Part shown: piece after piece, positions 7,983 to 17,078 of the stretch
Layout of the letters: every line of letters starts with the position of its first letter
Position numbering within the stretch: the first letter of the stretch is position 1
Assembly: GCA_035627375.1 (NCBI GenBank)
Contig: DASPLX010000012.1
Span: 1 to 33,580 of the forward strand
Source: DASPLX01 sp035627375
Lineage (GTDB): Bacteria; Pseudomonadota; Gammaproteobacteria; Burkholderiales; Burkholderiaceae_D
DNA: 33,580 nucleotides
Direction: 5' to 3'
Notes under the pieces: generated by a model
What the model was told of the DNA's origin: nothing
What the model saw: only the letters and a program-made list of their open reading frames with translations
Database searches by the model: none
Translations under genes and position numbers: made by a program

Positions 7983-9776
7983 ATGCGTTTGCCGCTTACC
8001 GCCCGCACGGTAGTTCGACTCATCGGGGCTTGCCTCGCCTGCGCGCTCGCCGCGCCGCTTGCCCATGCCGGTTCGGCCGATCCGAACAAGGTCATCCGGC
8101 CGGTGTTCGAAGCCAACGATGACGGCTTCGATATGGTGCGTTCCAACAACAACCTGTATTCCACCTGGGTCGGACAGGCGATCTTCGAGACGCTGCTGAC
8201 CTACGACTATCTCGCGCGTCCGGTCAAGCTCATGCCAGGGACCGCGGAAGCCATGCCGGAAATCACCGACGACGGCAAGACCTACCTGTTCCGCATCAAG
8301 AAAGGCATCCATTTCACGCCCGATCCGGCCTTCAAGGGCAAGCGCCGCGAATTGACGGCGGCGGATTACGCCTACTCGATCAAGCGCATCCTCGATCCGA
8401 AGAACCGCTCGGTGCAGGCGCCGTCGTTCGAAGGCAAGATCGTCGGCATGGACGAGGCTGTGGCGCAGGCGAAGAAGACCGACAACTTCGACTACGATGC
8501 GCCGATCGCGGGTCTCGAGGTGGTCGACCGCTACACCTTGCGCATCCGCCTGACGGCGCCCGACCCGAATTTCAACTACCTGCTGGCCGACGTGAACACG
8601 GGCGCCGTCGCCCGCGAAGTCGTCGAGCACTACACATCGAATCTCAGCCACCATCCGGTCGGCACGGGGCCCTACATGCTGACGAAGTATATGCCCCAGA
8701 GCAAGATCATCCTGGAGGCCAACCCCGACTATCGCGGCTTCGTGTGGGATTTCCAGTCCTCGGGCGAAGCGTGGGACGAGCAAGTGATCCGCGACATGAA
8801 GGGTAAGCGCATGCCGCAGATCGGGCGGGTCGAGATCAGCATCATCGAGGAAGAGCAGTCGCGCTGGCTGGCGTTCGACAGCGGCCAGATCGATTACGAC
8901 TGGATCGCGCCGGCCGCCGTTCCCAGGGTGCTCGATGGCGGCCAACTGAATGCGTCCTACCGGGCGCGCGGCTTCCAGCTGTATCGTTTCGTGAATGCCG
9001 ACCTGACCTATGCTTATTTCAACTTCAAGGACCCGGTGGTCGGCGGCTACACCAAGGACAAGATCGCCCTGCGGCGCGCGATGATCATGTCCTACCTGCT
9101 GGACGACGAGATCCAGCAAGTGCGTCATGGACAAGCCGTGCCGGCTCAGCAGCCGGTGCCGCCCGGTATCATCGGCCACGATCCGAATTACCGCAGCGGT
9201 GTTCCACGGAGCATCGATCTGGCCAACAAGCTGCTCGACAAGTTCGGCTATAAGAAGGGTGCGGACGGCTGGCGCACACTGCCGGACGGCAAGCCGTTGC
9301 TGATCAAGTTCGCGACGCAGGCGAGTTCGCTGAACCAGCGATTGAACGAAGTATGGAAGCGCTCCTTCGACCGCATCGGCGTGAAAGTCGACTTCGCGGT
9401 GAGCAGTTTCGCGGACAATCTGAAGTCCGCCACGCGCTGCGAACTGATGATGTGGAGCCTGGCGAATAACGCTTCCATTCCCGATGCTGTCAGCTTCCTC
9501 GAGGCGTATTACGGCCCGAATGCCAACCAAGGCAATTTCGGCTGTTATCAATCGGCGGTGTATGACGATTTGTACCGCAAGATCCGCCTGATGCCGCAGA
9601 GTCCCGAGCGCCAAGCCTTGCTGCGCAAGATGTATCGCCAACTCGAGGTCGACGGCGTCCAGAATCTGCACGTCCACCGCATCCGCCCCTGGCTGCTGCA
9701 GCCCTGGGTCAAGGGCTTCAAGAAGCACCCGGTCCAGAACGGCGACTGGATGTATCTCGATATCGTGAAGAAGTGA
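7983..9776 (+). CDS. ABC transporter solute-binding protein, family 5 (second of seven)
   Basis: Periplasmic binding protein of 597 residues. The start at 7983 is preceded by AGGGGA. The signal peptide is long (MRLPLTARTVVRLIG to LAHA, about 29 residues). It contains IGAC, which resembles a lipobox, but the hydrophobic stretch continues to a good AHA signal peptidase I site, so a soluble protein is more likely. It shares the family blocks (YDYLARPVKLMP, HPVGTGPYML, GEAWDEQVIRDMKGKRMPQ, IEEEQSRWLAFDSGQID). The conserved cysteines are 486 and 521. The region before the second cysteine reads SIPDAVSFLEAYYGPNANQ, differing from copies 1 and 7 where specificity may vary. It is 16 nt from the third copy, so cotranscription is very likely. 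Known for the family: two-lobed capture of peptides, or of other ligands such as sugars or nickel, for an Opp/Dpp importer. Confidence 0.94.
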   Translation: MRLPLTARTVVRLIGACLACALAAPLAHAGSADPNKVIRPVFEANDDGFDMVRSNNNLYSTWVGQAIFETLLTYDYLARPVKLMPGTAEAMPEITDDGKTYLFRIKKGIHFTPDPAFKGKRRELTAADYAYSIKRILDPKNRSVQAPSFEGKIVGMDEAVAQAKKTDNFDYDAPIAGLEVVDRYTLRIRLTAPDPNFNYLLADVNTGAVAREVVEHYTSNLSHHPVGTGPYMLTKYMPQSKIILEANPDYRGFVWDFQSSGEAWDEQVIRDMKGKRMPQIGRVEISIIEEEQSRWLAFDSGQIDYDWIAPAAVPRVLDGGQLNASYRARGFQLYRFVNADLTYAYFNFKDPVVGGYTKDKIALRRAMIMSYLLDDEIQQVRHGQAVPAQQPVPPGIIGHDPNYRSGVPRSIDLANKLLDKFGYKKGADGWRTLPDGKPLLIKFATQASSLNQRLNEVWKRSFDRIGVKVDFAVSSFADNLKSATRCELMMWSLANNASIPDAVSFLEAYYGPNANQGNFGCYQSAVYDDLYRKIRLMPQSPERQALLRKMYRQLEVDGVQNLHVHRIRPWLLQPWVKGFKKHPVQNGDWMYLDIVKK

Positions 9777-9792
9777 CGGACGGGGCGGGCGT

Positions 9793-11586
9793 ATGAATAT
9801 CGGGCTGCGAAGCGTCGGATTGCGGAGCGCGAAGCTGATCGCGGGCCTCTTGTGCGGCCTGGCGCTGCACATCGCCGCCTATGCCAAGGCCGATCCGAAC
9901 AAGGTCATCCGCGTATCGTTCGAAGCGTCGGAAGACGGCTTCGACCTGACGCGCACCAATAACTTGTATTCAACCTGGATGTGCGACGGCATTTTCGAAA
10001 GCCTGCTGACCTACGACTACCTGGCGCGCCCCGCCAAGCTGGTGCCGTACACGGCGGAAGCCATGCCGGAGATCAGCGCCGACGGCAAGACCTACACCTT
10101 CCGTCTGAAGAAGGGCATCTACTTCACGCCCGATCCGGCCTTCAAGGGCCAGAAGCGCGAGCTGGTCGCCGCCGACTACGCCTATGTGATCAAGCGGCAC
10201 ATGGATCCGAAGACGCGTTCGGTGCAGGAAGGGAATTTCCGCGGCAAGATCGTCGGTCTCGACGCGCTGGCGGAGCAGGCCAAGAAAACCGGCAAGTTCG
10301 ACTACGACGCGCCGGTGGCAGGGCTGGAGGCGGTCGATCGCTACACCTTGCGCATCCGGTTGAACGCGCCCGACTATACGCTGCTGTACTACCTCGCCAA
10401 TGCGACCACCGGCGCGCTGGCGCGCGAAGTGGTCGAGCATTACGGCGCGGACATCGGCCGCCACCCGGTCGGCACCGGCGCCTACATGCTCAAGCAGTAT
10501 GTCCCGCGCAGCAAGATTATCCTGGAAGCCAATCCCGACTATCGCGGCTTCGTGTGGGATTTCAAATCCTCGGGCGAGGCTTGGGACGAACAGGTGATCC
10601 GCGACATGAAGGGCAAGCACATGCCCCAGATCGGCCGGGTCGAGATCAGCGTCATCGAGGAAGAGCAGGCGCGCTGGCTGGCGTTCGACAGCCAGCAGCT
10701 CGATCTCGAACAGATGGCGCCGCCGGCCGCGCCGAAGGTGCTCGACGGCGACAAGCTCAAGCCCCAATTCACGGCCCGGGGCATCAAGCTGTATCGCTAT
10801 ATCCAGCCGGCGACCCGTTATACCTTCTTCAATTTCAAGGACCCCGTGGTCGGCGGCTACACCAAGGACAAGATCGCGCTGCGGCGCGCGATCGCCATGG
10901 CTTACAACGCCGAAGAAGAGATCCGCCAGGTCTGGTACGGCCAGGCGGTCAAGGCGCAATCGACGATCCCGCCGGGCTTGGCGGGCTACGATCCGAAATA
11001 CCGGACCAGCATCGGTTACGATCCGGAACTCGCCGCCAAACTGCTCGACCATTTCGGTTACAAGAAAGGCGCCGACGGCTGGCGCACCATGCCGGACGGC
11101 AAGCCGCTGGTCATCAAGATCCATTCCGCGCCGAAGTCGCGCGACGTGGCGAAGATGGAAGTCTGGAAGCGCTCGCTCGACCGCATCAACCTGCGCACCG
11201 AATTCCCGGTCGCCGGCTTCGCCGACAACCTGAAGGCCGCCTACCAGTGCGAGCTGTCGATGTGGGGCCTGGGCGGCACGGCCGGCATACCGGACGGGCT
11301 GGAGTTCGTGCAGAGCTATTACGGACCGAGCGCCTACCAGGGCAATTTCGGCTGTTACCAGTCGAACGCTTTCGACGAGGCCTACAAGCAGGCGGCGCTG
11401 ATGCCGGACAGCCCGGAGCGCACCGCGCTATACCAGCGGATGCTGCGCATCATGGAAGCCGACACGACGGAAGTGCTGGAGCTGTGGCAGATCCGCAATT
11501 GGCTCACGCACCCGTGGGTCAAGGGTTACAAGAAGCACCCGATCGTGCACGGCGACTGGCAGTACCTGGACATTGAAAAACATTAA
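9793..11586 (+). CDS. ABC transporter solute-binding protein, family 5 (third of seven)
   Basis: Periplasmic binding protein of 597 residues. The start at 9793 has a purine-rich GGGGCGGG stretch upstream rather than a classical ribosome binding site. The signal peptide ends at about HIAAYA, just before KADPNKV. The family blocks are intact and the conserved cysteines are 486 and 521. An extra cysteine in WMCDGIFES near the N-terminus of the mature protein is shared only with copy 4 (WLCESIFEG). Two stretches (about 10064-10186 and 10462-10550) are nearly identical in DNA to the matching parts of copy 4, while the flanks differ more. This suggests recent gene conversion or a recent duplication of this pair. 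It is 15 nt from the fourth copy. Confidence 0.94.
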   Translation: MNIGLRSVGLRSAKLIAGLLCGLALHIAAYAKADPNKVIRVSFEASEDGFDLTRTNNLYSTWMCDGIFESLLTYDYLARPAKLVPYTAEAMPEISADGKTYTFRLKKGIYFTPDPAFKGQKRELVAADYAYVIKRHMDPKTRSVQEGNFRGKIVGLDALAEQAKKTGKFDYDAPVAGLEAVDRYTLRIRLNAPDYTLLYYLANATTGALAREVVEHYGADIGRHPVGTGAYMLKQYVPRSKIILEANPDYRGFVWDFKSSGEAWDEQVIRDMKGKHMPQIGRVEISVIEEEQARWLAFDSQQLDLEQMAPPAAPKVLDGDKLKPQFTARGIKLYRYIQPATRYTFFNFKDPVVGGYTKDKIALRRAIAMAYNAEEEIRQVWYGQAVKAQSTIPPGLAGYDPKYRTSIGYDPELAAKLLDHFGYKKGADGWRTMPDGKPLVIKIHSAPKSRDVAKMEVWKRSLDRINLRTEFPVAGFADNLKAAYQCELSMWGLGGTAGIPDGLEFVQSYYGPSAYQGNFGCYQSNAFDEAYKQAALMPDSPERTALYQRMLRIMEADTTEVLELWQIRNWLTHPWVKGYKKHPIVHGDWQYLDIEKH

Positions 11587-11601
11587 TCGCAGAGACAAGA
11601 C

Positions 11602-13377
11602 ATGAAGTTGGGATTGCGTTGTTCGACGGCGTTGCTCGGCCTGGTGTGCGGCTTTTTCCTGCATACGGCCGCGCTGGCCAAGGCTGACCCGAACAAGGTC
11701 ATCCGCGTTTCCTTCGAAGCGGCGGACGACGGCTTCGACATGGCGCGCACCAACAGCCTCTACACCAATTGGCTGTGCGAGAGCATCTTCGAAGGCTTGC
11801 TCGCCTACGACTACCTGGCGCGGCCCGCCAAGCTGCGGCCGGGGACGGCCGAAGCCATGCCGGAGATCAGCGCCGACGGCAAGACCTACACCTTCCGCCT
11901 GAAGAAGGGCATCTACTTCACGCCCGATCCGGCCTTCAAGGGCCAGAAGCGCGAGCTGGTCGCCGCAGACTACGCCTATGCCATCAAGCGCCACATGGAC
12001 CCGAAGACGCGTTCGGTGCAAGAGGGACTTTTCCGCGGCAAGATCGTCGGTCTCGACGCGCTGGCGGACCAGGCCAAGAAGACCGGCAAGTTCGATTACG
12101 ACGCCCCGCTCGCCGGTCTCGAGACGCCCGACCGCTACACGCTGCGCGTCCGCCTGGTCGCGCCGGACTACACCTTGCTGTACCACTTCGCCAATCCGAC
12201 CATCGGCGGCATCGCGCGCGAAGTGGTGGAGATGTACGGCGAGGATCTCGCCCGCCACCCGGTCGGCACCGGCGCCTACATGCTCAAGCAGTATGTCCCG
12301 CGCAGCAGGATCATCCTGGAAGCCAATCCCGACTATCGCGGCTTCATCTGGGATTTCCAGTCCTCCGGCGAGGCCTGGGACGAGCAGATCATCCGCGACA
12401 TGAAGGGCAAGCACATGCCGCAGATCGGCCGCGTCGAGGTCAGCATCATCGAAGAAGAGCAGGCGCGCTGGCTCGCGTTCGACAGCAAGCAGCTCGATCT
12501 CGAGCAGCTGTCCCCGCCGGCCGCCCCGAAGGTGCTCGATATCGACAAGCTCAAGCCGCAATACGCGGCGCAAGGCATCAAGCTATACCGCTACGCCGAA
12601 CCCGGTACGCGCTACACCTTCTTCAATTTCAAGGACCCCGTGGTCGGCGGCTACACCAAGGACAAGATCGCGCTGCGCCGCGCGCTCGCCATGGCCTACG
12701 ACTACGACGAAGAAATCCGCCAGGTCTGGTTCGGCCAGGCGGTCAAGGCGCAATCGGTGATTCCGCCGGGCGTCGCCGGCTTCGACCCCAAATACCGGAG
12801 CAGCATCCGCCACGATCCGGAACTGGCGGCGAAACTGCTCGATCATTTCGGTTACAAGAAAGGCGCCGACGGCTGGCGCACCATGCCGGACGGTAAGCCG
12901 CTGATCATCAAGATCCATTCGGCGCCGAAGACGCGCGACAAGGCCAAGATGGAAATCTGGAAGCGTTCGCTCGACCGCCTCAACGTGCGCGCCGAATTCC
13001 CGGTCGCCGGCTTCGCCGACAACCTGAAGGCCGCCTACCAGTGCGAACTGTCGATGTGGGGCCTGGGCGGCACGGCCAGCATCCCGGACGGCATCGACGC
13101 CCTGCAGAACTACTACGGCCCCAACGCCTACCAGGGCAATTTCGGCTGCTACAAGTCGGAGGCATTCGACGAGGCCTATAGCAAGGCGATGCTGCTGCCC
13201 GACGGCCCCGAGCGCACCGCGCTGTACCAGAAAATGGTGCGCATCATGGAAGCCGATACGGTGGAACTCACCGAACTCTGGCAGATCCGCAATTGGCTGA
13301 TGCATCCCTGGGTCAAGGGCTTCAAGAAGCATCCGATCCTCAGCGGCGACTGGATGTACCTGGACATTGTGAAGTAA
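11602..13377 (+). CDS. ABC transporter solute-binding protein, family 5 (fourth of seven)
   Basis: Periplasmic binding protein of 591 residues. The start at 11602 gives a short signal peptide, MKLGLRCSTALLG to TAALA. The upstream GAGACAAGACATGAA is repeated exactly at the start of copy 5 and has only a weak ribosome binding site, so translation may be coupled to the gene before it. The family blocks are present and the conserved cysteines are 481 and 516. It is closest to copy 3, with the same extra N-terminal cysteine and DNA blocks at about 11853-11980 and 12256-12344. The C-terminal segment (SIPDGIDALQNYYGPNAYQ) differs from copy 3 (GIPDGLEFVQSYYGPSAYQ). The ligand is unknown. Confidence 0.94.
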   Translation: MKLGLRCSTALLGLVCGFFLHTAALAKADPNKVIRVSFEAADDGFDMARTNSLYTNWLCESIFEGLLAYDYLARPAKLRPGTAEAMPEISADGKTYTFRLKKGIYFTPDPAFKGQKRELVAADYAYAIKRHMDPKTRSVQEGLFRGKIVGLDALADQAKKTGKFDYDAPLAGLETPDRYTLRVRLVAPDYTLLYHFANPTIGGIAREVVEMYGEDLARHPVGTGAYMLKQYVPRSRIILEANPDYRGFIWDFQSSGEAWDEQIIRDMKGKHMPQIGRVEVSIIEEEQARWLAFDSKQLDLEQLSPPAAPKVLDIDKLKPQYAAQGIKLYRYAEPGTRYTFFNFKDPVVGGYTKDKIALRRALAMAYDYDEEIRQVWFGQAVKAQSVIPPGVAGFDPKYRSSIRHDPELAAKLLDHFGYKKGADGWRTMPDGKPLIIKIHSAPKTRDKAKMEIWKRSLDRLNVRAEFPVAGFADNLKAAYQCELSMWGLGGTASIPDGIDALQNYYGPNAYQGNFGCYKSEAFDEAYSKAMLLPDGPERTALYQKMVRIMEADTVELTELWQIRNWLMHPWVKGFKKHPILSGDWMYLDIVK

Positions 13378-13408
13378 CCGCAAAACGACAACGATACCGA
13401 GACAAGAC

Positions 13409-15202
13409 ATGAATGCAGGAACGAAATACGCGAAATGGCTCGCCGCGCTGATGTGCGGGCTGGCGCTGCAGACGGCGGCGCTGGCGAAAGCCGAACGCGG
13501 CTCGGCCGACCCGAACAAGGTATTGCGCGTGGCATTCGAAGCGGCCGACGACGGCTTCGATCTCACCCGCACCAACAGCTTGTATTCGATGTGGCTGACC
13601 GAGGGCGTGCTGGAGACGCTGCTGACCTACGACTACCTGGCGCGCCCAGTCAAGCTGGTGCCGCGCACCGCCGAGGCGATGCCCGAAGTGAGCGACGACG
13701 GCAAGACCTATACCTTCAAGATCAAGAAGGGCATCTACTTCACGCCCGATCCCGCCTTCAAGGGCCAGAAGCGCGAGCTGACGGCCGCCGACTACGCCTA
13801 TACGATCAAGCGCCATCTCGATCCGCAGACGCGCTCGGTCCAGGAAAACACCTTCCGCGGCAAGATCGTCGGCCTCGACGAGGCCGCCGACGCGGCCAAG
13901 AAAACCGGCAAGTTCGACTACGACGCGCCGATCGCCGGCCTCGAGACGCCGGACCGCTATACGCTGCGCATCCGCCTCAAGCATCCCGACTACGTCCTGC
14001 TGTACAACCTGGCGAGTCCGTTCTCGGGCGCGCTGGCGCGCGAAGTGGTGGAAATGTACGGCGAGGACGTCGGCCGCCATCCGGTCGGCACCGGCGCCTA
14101 CATGCTCAAGCAATACGTCCCGCGCAGCAAGATCGTGTTCGAAGCCAATCCCGATTTCCGCGGCGAGACCTGGGATTTCAAGTCGAGCGGCGAAGCTTGG
14201 GACGAACAGGTGATCCGCGACATGAAAGGCAAGCGGATGCCGCAGATCGGCCGGGTCGAGGTCAGCATCATCGAGGAAGAGCAGGCGCGCTGGCTCGGTT
14301 TCGACAGCGGCGAGATCGACCTGGACATGCTCGGCCTGCCGGCATCGCCGCGCGTGCTGGACAAGGACAAGCTCAAGCCGCAGTTCGCCCAGCGCGGCAT
14401 CAAGCTGTATCGCTTCATCGAGCCGGGCGTGCGCCGCACCTTCTTCAACCTGAAGGACCCGGTGCTCGGCGGCTATACCAAGGAAAAGATCGCGCTGCGG
14501 CGCGCGATCGCCATGGCCTACAACTATGACGACGAGATCAGCCAGGTCTGGTACGGCCAGGCGGTGAAGGCTTCGTCCCACATCCCGCCGAGCATCCTCG
14601 GCTACGACCCCAAGTACCGCACCAGCATCCGCCACGAGCCGGAACTGGCGGCCAAGCTGCTCGACCATTTCGGCTACAAGAAAGGCGCCGACGGCTGGCG
14701 CACCATGCCCGACGGCAAGCCGCTCGTCGTCAAGATCCATTCCGCGCCGCATACGCGCGACAAGGCCAAGATGGAGATCTGGAAGAAGTCGCTCGACAAA
14801 CTCGGGCTGCGCGCGGAATTCCCGGTCAGCAGCTTCGCCGACAACCTCAAGGCCGCCTATCGCTGCGAGCTCTCGATGTGGGGGCTCGGCGGCACCGCCG
14901 GCAACCCGGACGGCATCGACTTCCTCGAGAGCTATCTCGGCGCCAAGGCCTACCAGGGCAACATGGGCTGCTATCAATCCGAGGAATTCGACAAGGCCTA
15001 TCGGGCGGCCGAGAAGGTCGCTCCGGGTCCGGAACGCTACGCCTACTACGTCAAGATGCAGCAACTGATGGAAGCCGATACCGTGCAGGTGCTCGAGCTC
15101 TGGCGCATCCGCAACTGGGTCTCGCAGCCGTGGGTGAAGGGCTTCAAGAAGCATCCGATCTTGAATGCCGATTGGATGTATCTCGATATCGACAAGCGTT
15201 GA
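13409..15202 (+). CDS. ABC transporter solute-binding protein, family 5 (fifth of seven)
   Basis: Periplasmic binding protein of 597 residues. The start at 13409 is preceded by the same GAGACAAGAC leader as copy 4, 31 nt after that gene. The signal peptide ends at about TAALA; the mature N-terminus has an insert (KAERGSADPNKV) compared with copies 3 and 4. The family blocks are intact and the conserved cysteines are 486 and 521. Local differences include FRGETWDF where most copies read YRGF-WDF, and NPDGIDFLESYLGAKAYQ before the second cysteine, where the YYGPN core is lost. These changes sit in a part that varies between copies and could alter ligand choice. It is 16 nt from copy 6. Confidence 0.94.
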   Translation: MNAGTKYAKWLAALMCGLALQTAALAKAERGSADPNKVLRVAFEAADDGFDLTRTNSLYSMWLTEGVLETLLTYDYLARPVKLVPRTAEAMPEVSDDGKTYTFKIKKGIYFTPDPAFKGQKRELTAADYAYTIKRHLDPQTRSVQENTFRGKIVGLDEAADAAKKTGKFDYDAPIAGLETPDRYTLRIRLKHPDYVLLYNLASPFSGALAREVVEMYGEDVGRHPVGTGAYMLKQYVPRSKIVFEANPDFRGETWDFKSSGEAWDEQVIRDMKGKRMPQIGRVEVSIIEEEQARWLGFDSGEIDLDMLGLPASPRVLDKDKLKPQFAQRGIKLYRFIEPGVRRTFFNLKDPVLGGYTKEKIALRRAIAMAYNYDDEISQVWYGQAVKASSHIPPSILGYDPKYRTSIRHEPELAAKLLDHFGYKKGADGWRTMPDGKPLVVKIHSAPHTRDKAKMEIWKKSLDKLGLRAEFPVSSFADNLKAAYRCELSMWGLGGTAGNPDGIDFLESYLGAKAYQGNMGCYQSEEFDKAYRAAEKVAPGPERYAYYVKMQQLMEADTVQVLELWRIRNWVSQPWVKGFKKHPILNADWMYLDIDKR

Positions 15203-15218
15203 GTCGCAAGGACATTGC

Positions 15219-17024
15219 ATGAAGTTGAAGAAAATTTTCCTTATCGTCGCAGCCAGCGTCGCATGCGGCATGACGCTGCAAGCGCCGGCCGCCGATCGCG
15301 GCCCGGCCGATCGCGGCCCGGCCGATCCGAACAAGGTCCTGCGTTATGCGATCGAAGCGCCGGACGACGGATTCAATATCGCGCGCGTCAACAGCTTCTA
15401 TTCCAAGACGCTGGCCGAAGCGGTGTTCGAACCGATGCTGGCCTACGATTACCTGGCGCGCCCGGCAAAACTGGTGCCGAACACCCTCGAAGCGCTGCCC
15501 GAGGCGAGCGACGACGGCAAGACCTACACCTTCAAGATCAAGAAGGGTATCTACTTCACGCCCGACCCGGCGTTCAAGGGCCAAAAGCGTGAACTGACGG
15601 CAGCCGACTACGCCTTCGTCATCAAGCGCCACATGAATCCGCAGGTCCGCTCCGTCCAGGAAGGCGACTACCGCGGCAAGATCGTCGGCCTCGATGCCCT
15701 GGCCGAGCAAGCCAAGAAGACCGGCAAGTTCGACTACGACGCTCCGGTCCACGGCCTGGAGGTCGTCGACCGCTACACGCTGCGCATCCGGCTCAACACG
15801 CCCGATCACAACATCCTGTACCAGCTCACCGACCCCGGCAGCGGCGCGCTCGCGCGCGAGGTGGTCGAATACTACGGCGAGGACGCGCTCGGCCGTCATC
15901 CGGTCGGCACCGGCGCCTACATGCTCAAGGACTACGTCCCGCAGAGCAAGATCGTGTTCGTCGCCAATCCCGATTACCGCGGCTTCACTTGGGATTTCAA
16001 GTCCGCCGGCAATCCGGGGGACGAAGCGATCGTGCGCGCGATGAAGGGCAAGCAGATGCCGCAGATCGGCCGCGTCGAGGTCTACATCATGGAAGAGGAA
16101 CAGGCGCGCTGGCTGGCGTTCGACAGCGGCCAGATCGATTACTTCGAATTGTCGCCGCCGGCGACGCCCAAACTGCTCGACGGCGACAAGCTCAAAGCCG
16201 AGATCGCGGCCAAGGGCGTCACCCTGACGCGCTTCGCCGACGTCGGTTATCGCTACACCTTCTTCAACATGAAAGATCCGGTCGTCGGCGGCTATACCAA
16301 GGACAAGATCGCTTTGCGCCGCGCGCTGGCAATGGCCTACAACTATGCCGACGACGCCAGCCAGGTCTGGCACGGCCAAGCGGTGCGCGCGCGTTCGATG
16401 GTGCCGCCGGGCGTGGCCGGCCACGATCCGAATTACCGCTCCAGCATCGGCTACGATCCGGACCTGGCCAACAAGCTGCTCGATCACTTCGGCTACAAGG
16501 TGGGGCCGGACGGCTGGCGCACCATGCCCGACGGGAAGCCGCTCGTGATCAAGATCCATTCCGTGGCGCGCGCCAGGGAGCGCGCCAAGATGGAAATCTG
16601 GAAGCGTTCGCTCGACCGTATCAAGGTCAAGGCCGAGTTCCCGGTCAGTAATTTCGCCGACAACCAGAAGGCGGCAGTCCGCTGCGAACTCCAGGTCTGG
16701 GGCTTGGGCAACCTGTTGGTCAGCGTCCCCGACGGCATCGACGGCTTGCGCGCGTTCTACGGCCCGAACGCCTATTCCGAAAACTACGGTTGCTATCAAT
16801 CGAAGGCTTTCGACCAGTTGTTCGAAAAGGCCATGTCGCTGCCGGCCGGCCCCGAACGTCACGCGCTCTATCAACAGATGGAACGCCAGCTCGAGGCCGA
16901 CACCGCGGTGATGGTCGAGCTGTGGCAGATTCGCAACTGGGTCTCGCAACCCTGGGTGAAGGGCTTCAAGCGCCACCCCAACATCCGCGCCGAGTGGAAA
17001 TACCTCGACATCGAGAAAAAGTGA
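15219..17024 (+). CDS. ABC transporter solute-binding protein, family 5 (sixth of seven)
   Basis: Periplasmic binding protein of 601 residues. The ATG at 15219 was chosen because it follows AAGGAC and opens a signal peptide (MKLKKIFLIVAASVACGM to APAA); the frame continues 18 codons upstream into the end of copy 5 without a leader-like sequence. The mature N-terminus contains DRGPA twice, encoded by a perfect 15-nt tandem repeat. The conserved cysteines are 489 and 525, one residue further apart than in the other copies because of a small insertion (GNLLVSVPDGID). It shares NAGNPGDEAIV-type sequence with neither neighbour: where copies 2-5 have SSGEAWDEQVIRD it reads SAGNPGDEAIVRA. It is 54 nt from copy 7. 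Confidence 0.94.
   Translation: MKLKKIFLIVAASVACGMTLQAPAADRGPADRGPADPNKVLRYAIEAPDDGFNIARVNSFYSKTLAEAVFEPMLAYDYLARPAKLVPNTLEALPEASDDGKTYTFKIKKGIYFTPDPAFKGQKRELTAADYAFVIKRHMNPQVRSVQEGDYRGKIVGLDALAEQAKKTGKFDYDAPVHGLEVVDRYTLRIRLNTPDHNILYQLTDPGSGALAREVVEYYGEDALGRHPVGTGAYMLKDYVPQSKIVFVANPDYRGFTWDFKSAGNPGDEAIVRAMKGKQMPQIGRVEVYIMEEEQARWLAFDSGQIDYFELSPPATPKLLDGDKLKAEIAAKGVTLTRFADVGYRYTFFNMKDPVVGGYTKDKIALRRALAMAYNYADDASQVWHGQAVRARSMVPPGVAGHDPNYRSSIGYDPDLANKLLDHFGYKVGPDGWRTMPDGKPLVIKIHSVARARERAKMEIWKRSLDRIKVKAEFPVSNFADNQKAAVRCELQVWGLGNLLVSVPDGIDGLRAFYGPNAYSENYGCYQSKAFDQLFEKAMSLPAGPERHALYQQMERQLEADTAVMVELWQIRNWVSQPWVKGFKRHPNIRAEWKYLDIEKK
15294..15323 (+). repeat. Perfect 15-nt tandem repeat within the sixth binding-protein gene
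   Basis: GATCGCGGCCCGGCC occurs twice head-to-tail (15294-15308 and 15309-15323), encoding DRGPA-DRGPA directly after the signal peptide. It probably arose by slippage in a flexible N-terminal linker and keeps the frame. Confidence 0.9.
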
Positions 17025-17078
17025 TCGCCGCCGCCGAAAAGCGCGGCCGGTTCGCATGAATAAGGAGCATTGCAAGAC

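Noticed and set aside
7983..8070. Second binding protein as a lipoprotein because of IGAC in its signal sequence
   Set aside because: The hydrophobic region continues well past the cysteine to a good AHA cleavage site, and the other copies lack a lipobox. Not excluded, but less likely.
9981..11576. Long plus-strand frames inside binding-protein genes (also 11769-12896 and 13435-14529)
   Set aside because: They are Arg/Gly-rich out-of-frame translations of conserved binding-protein genes, with no start signal and no recognisable domains.
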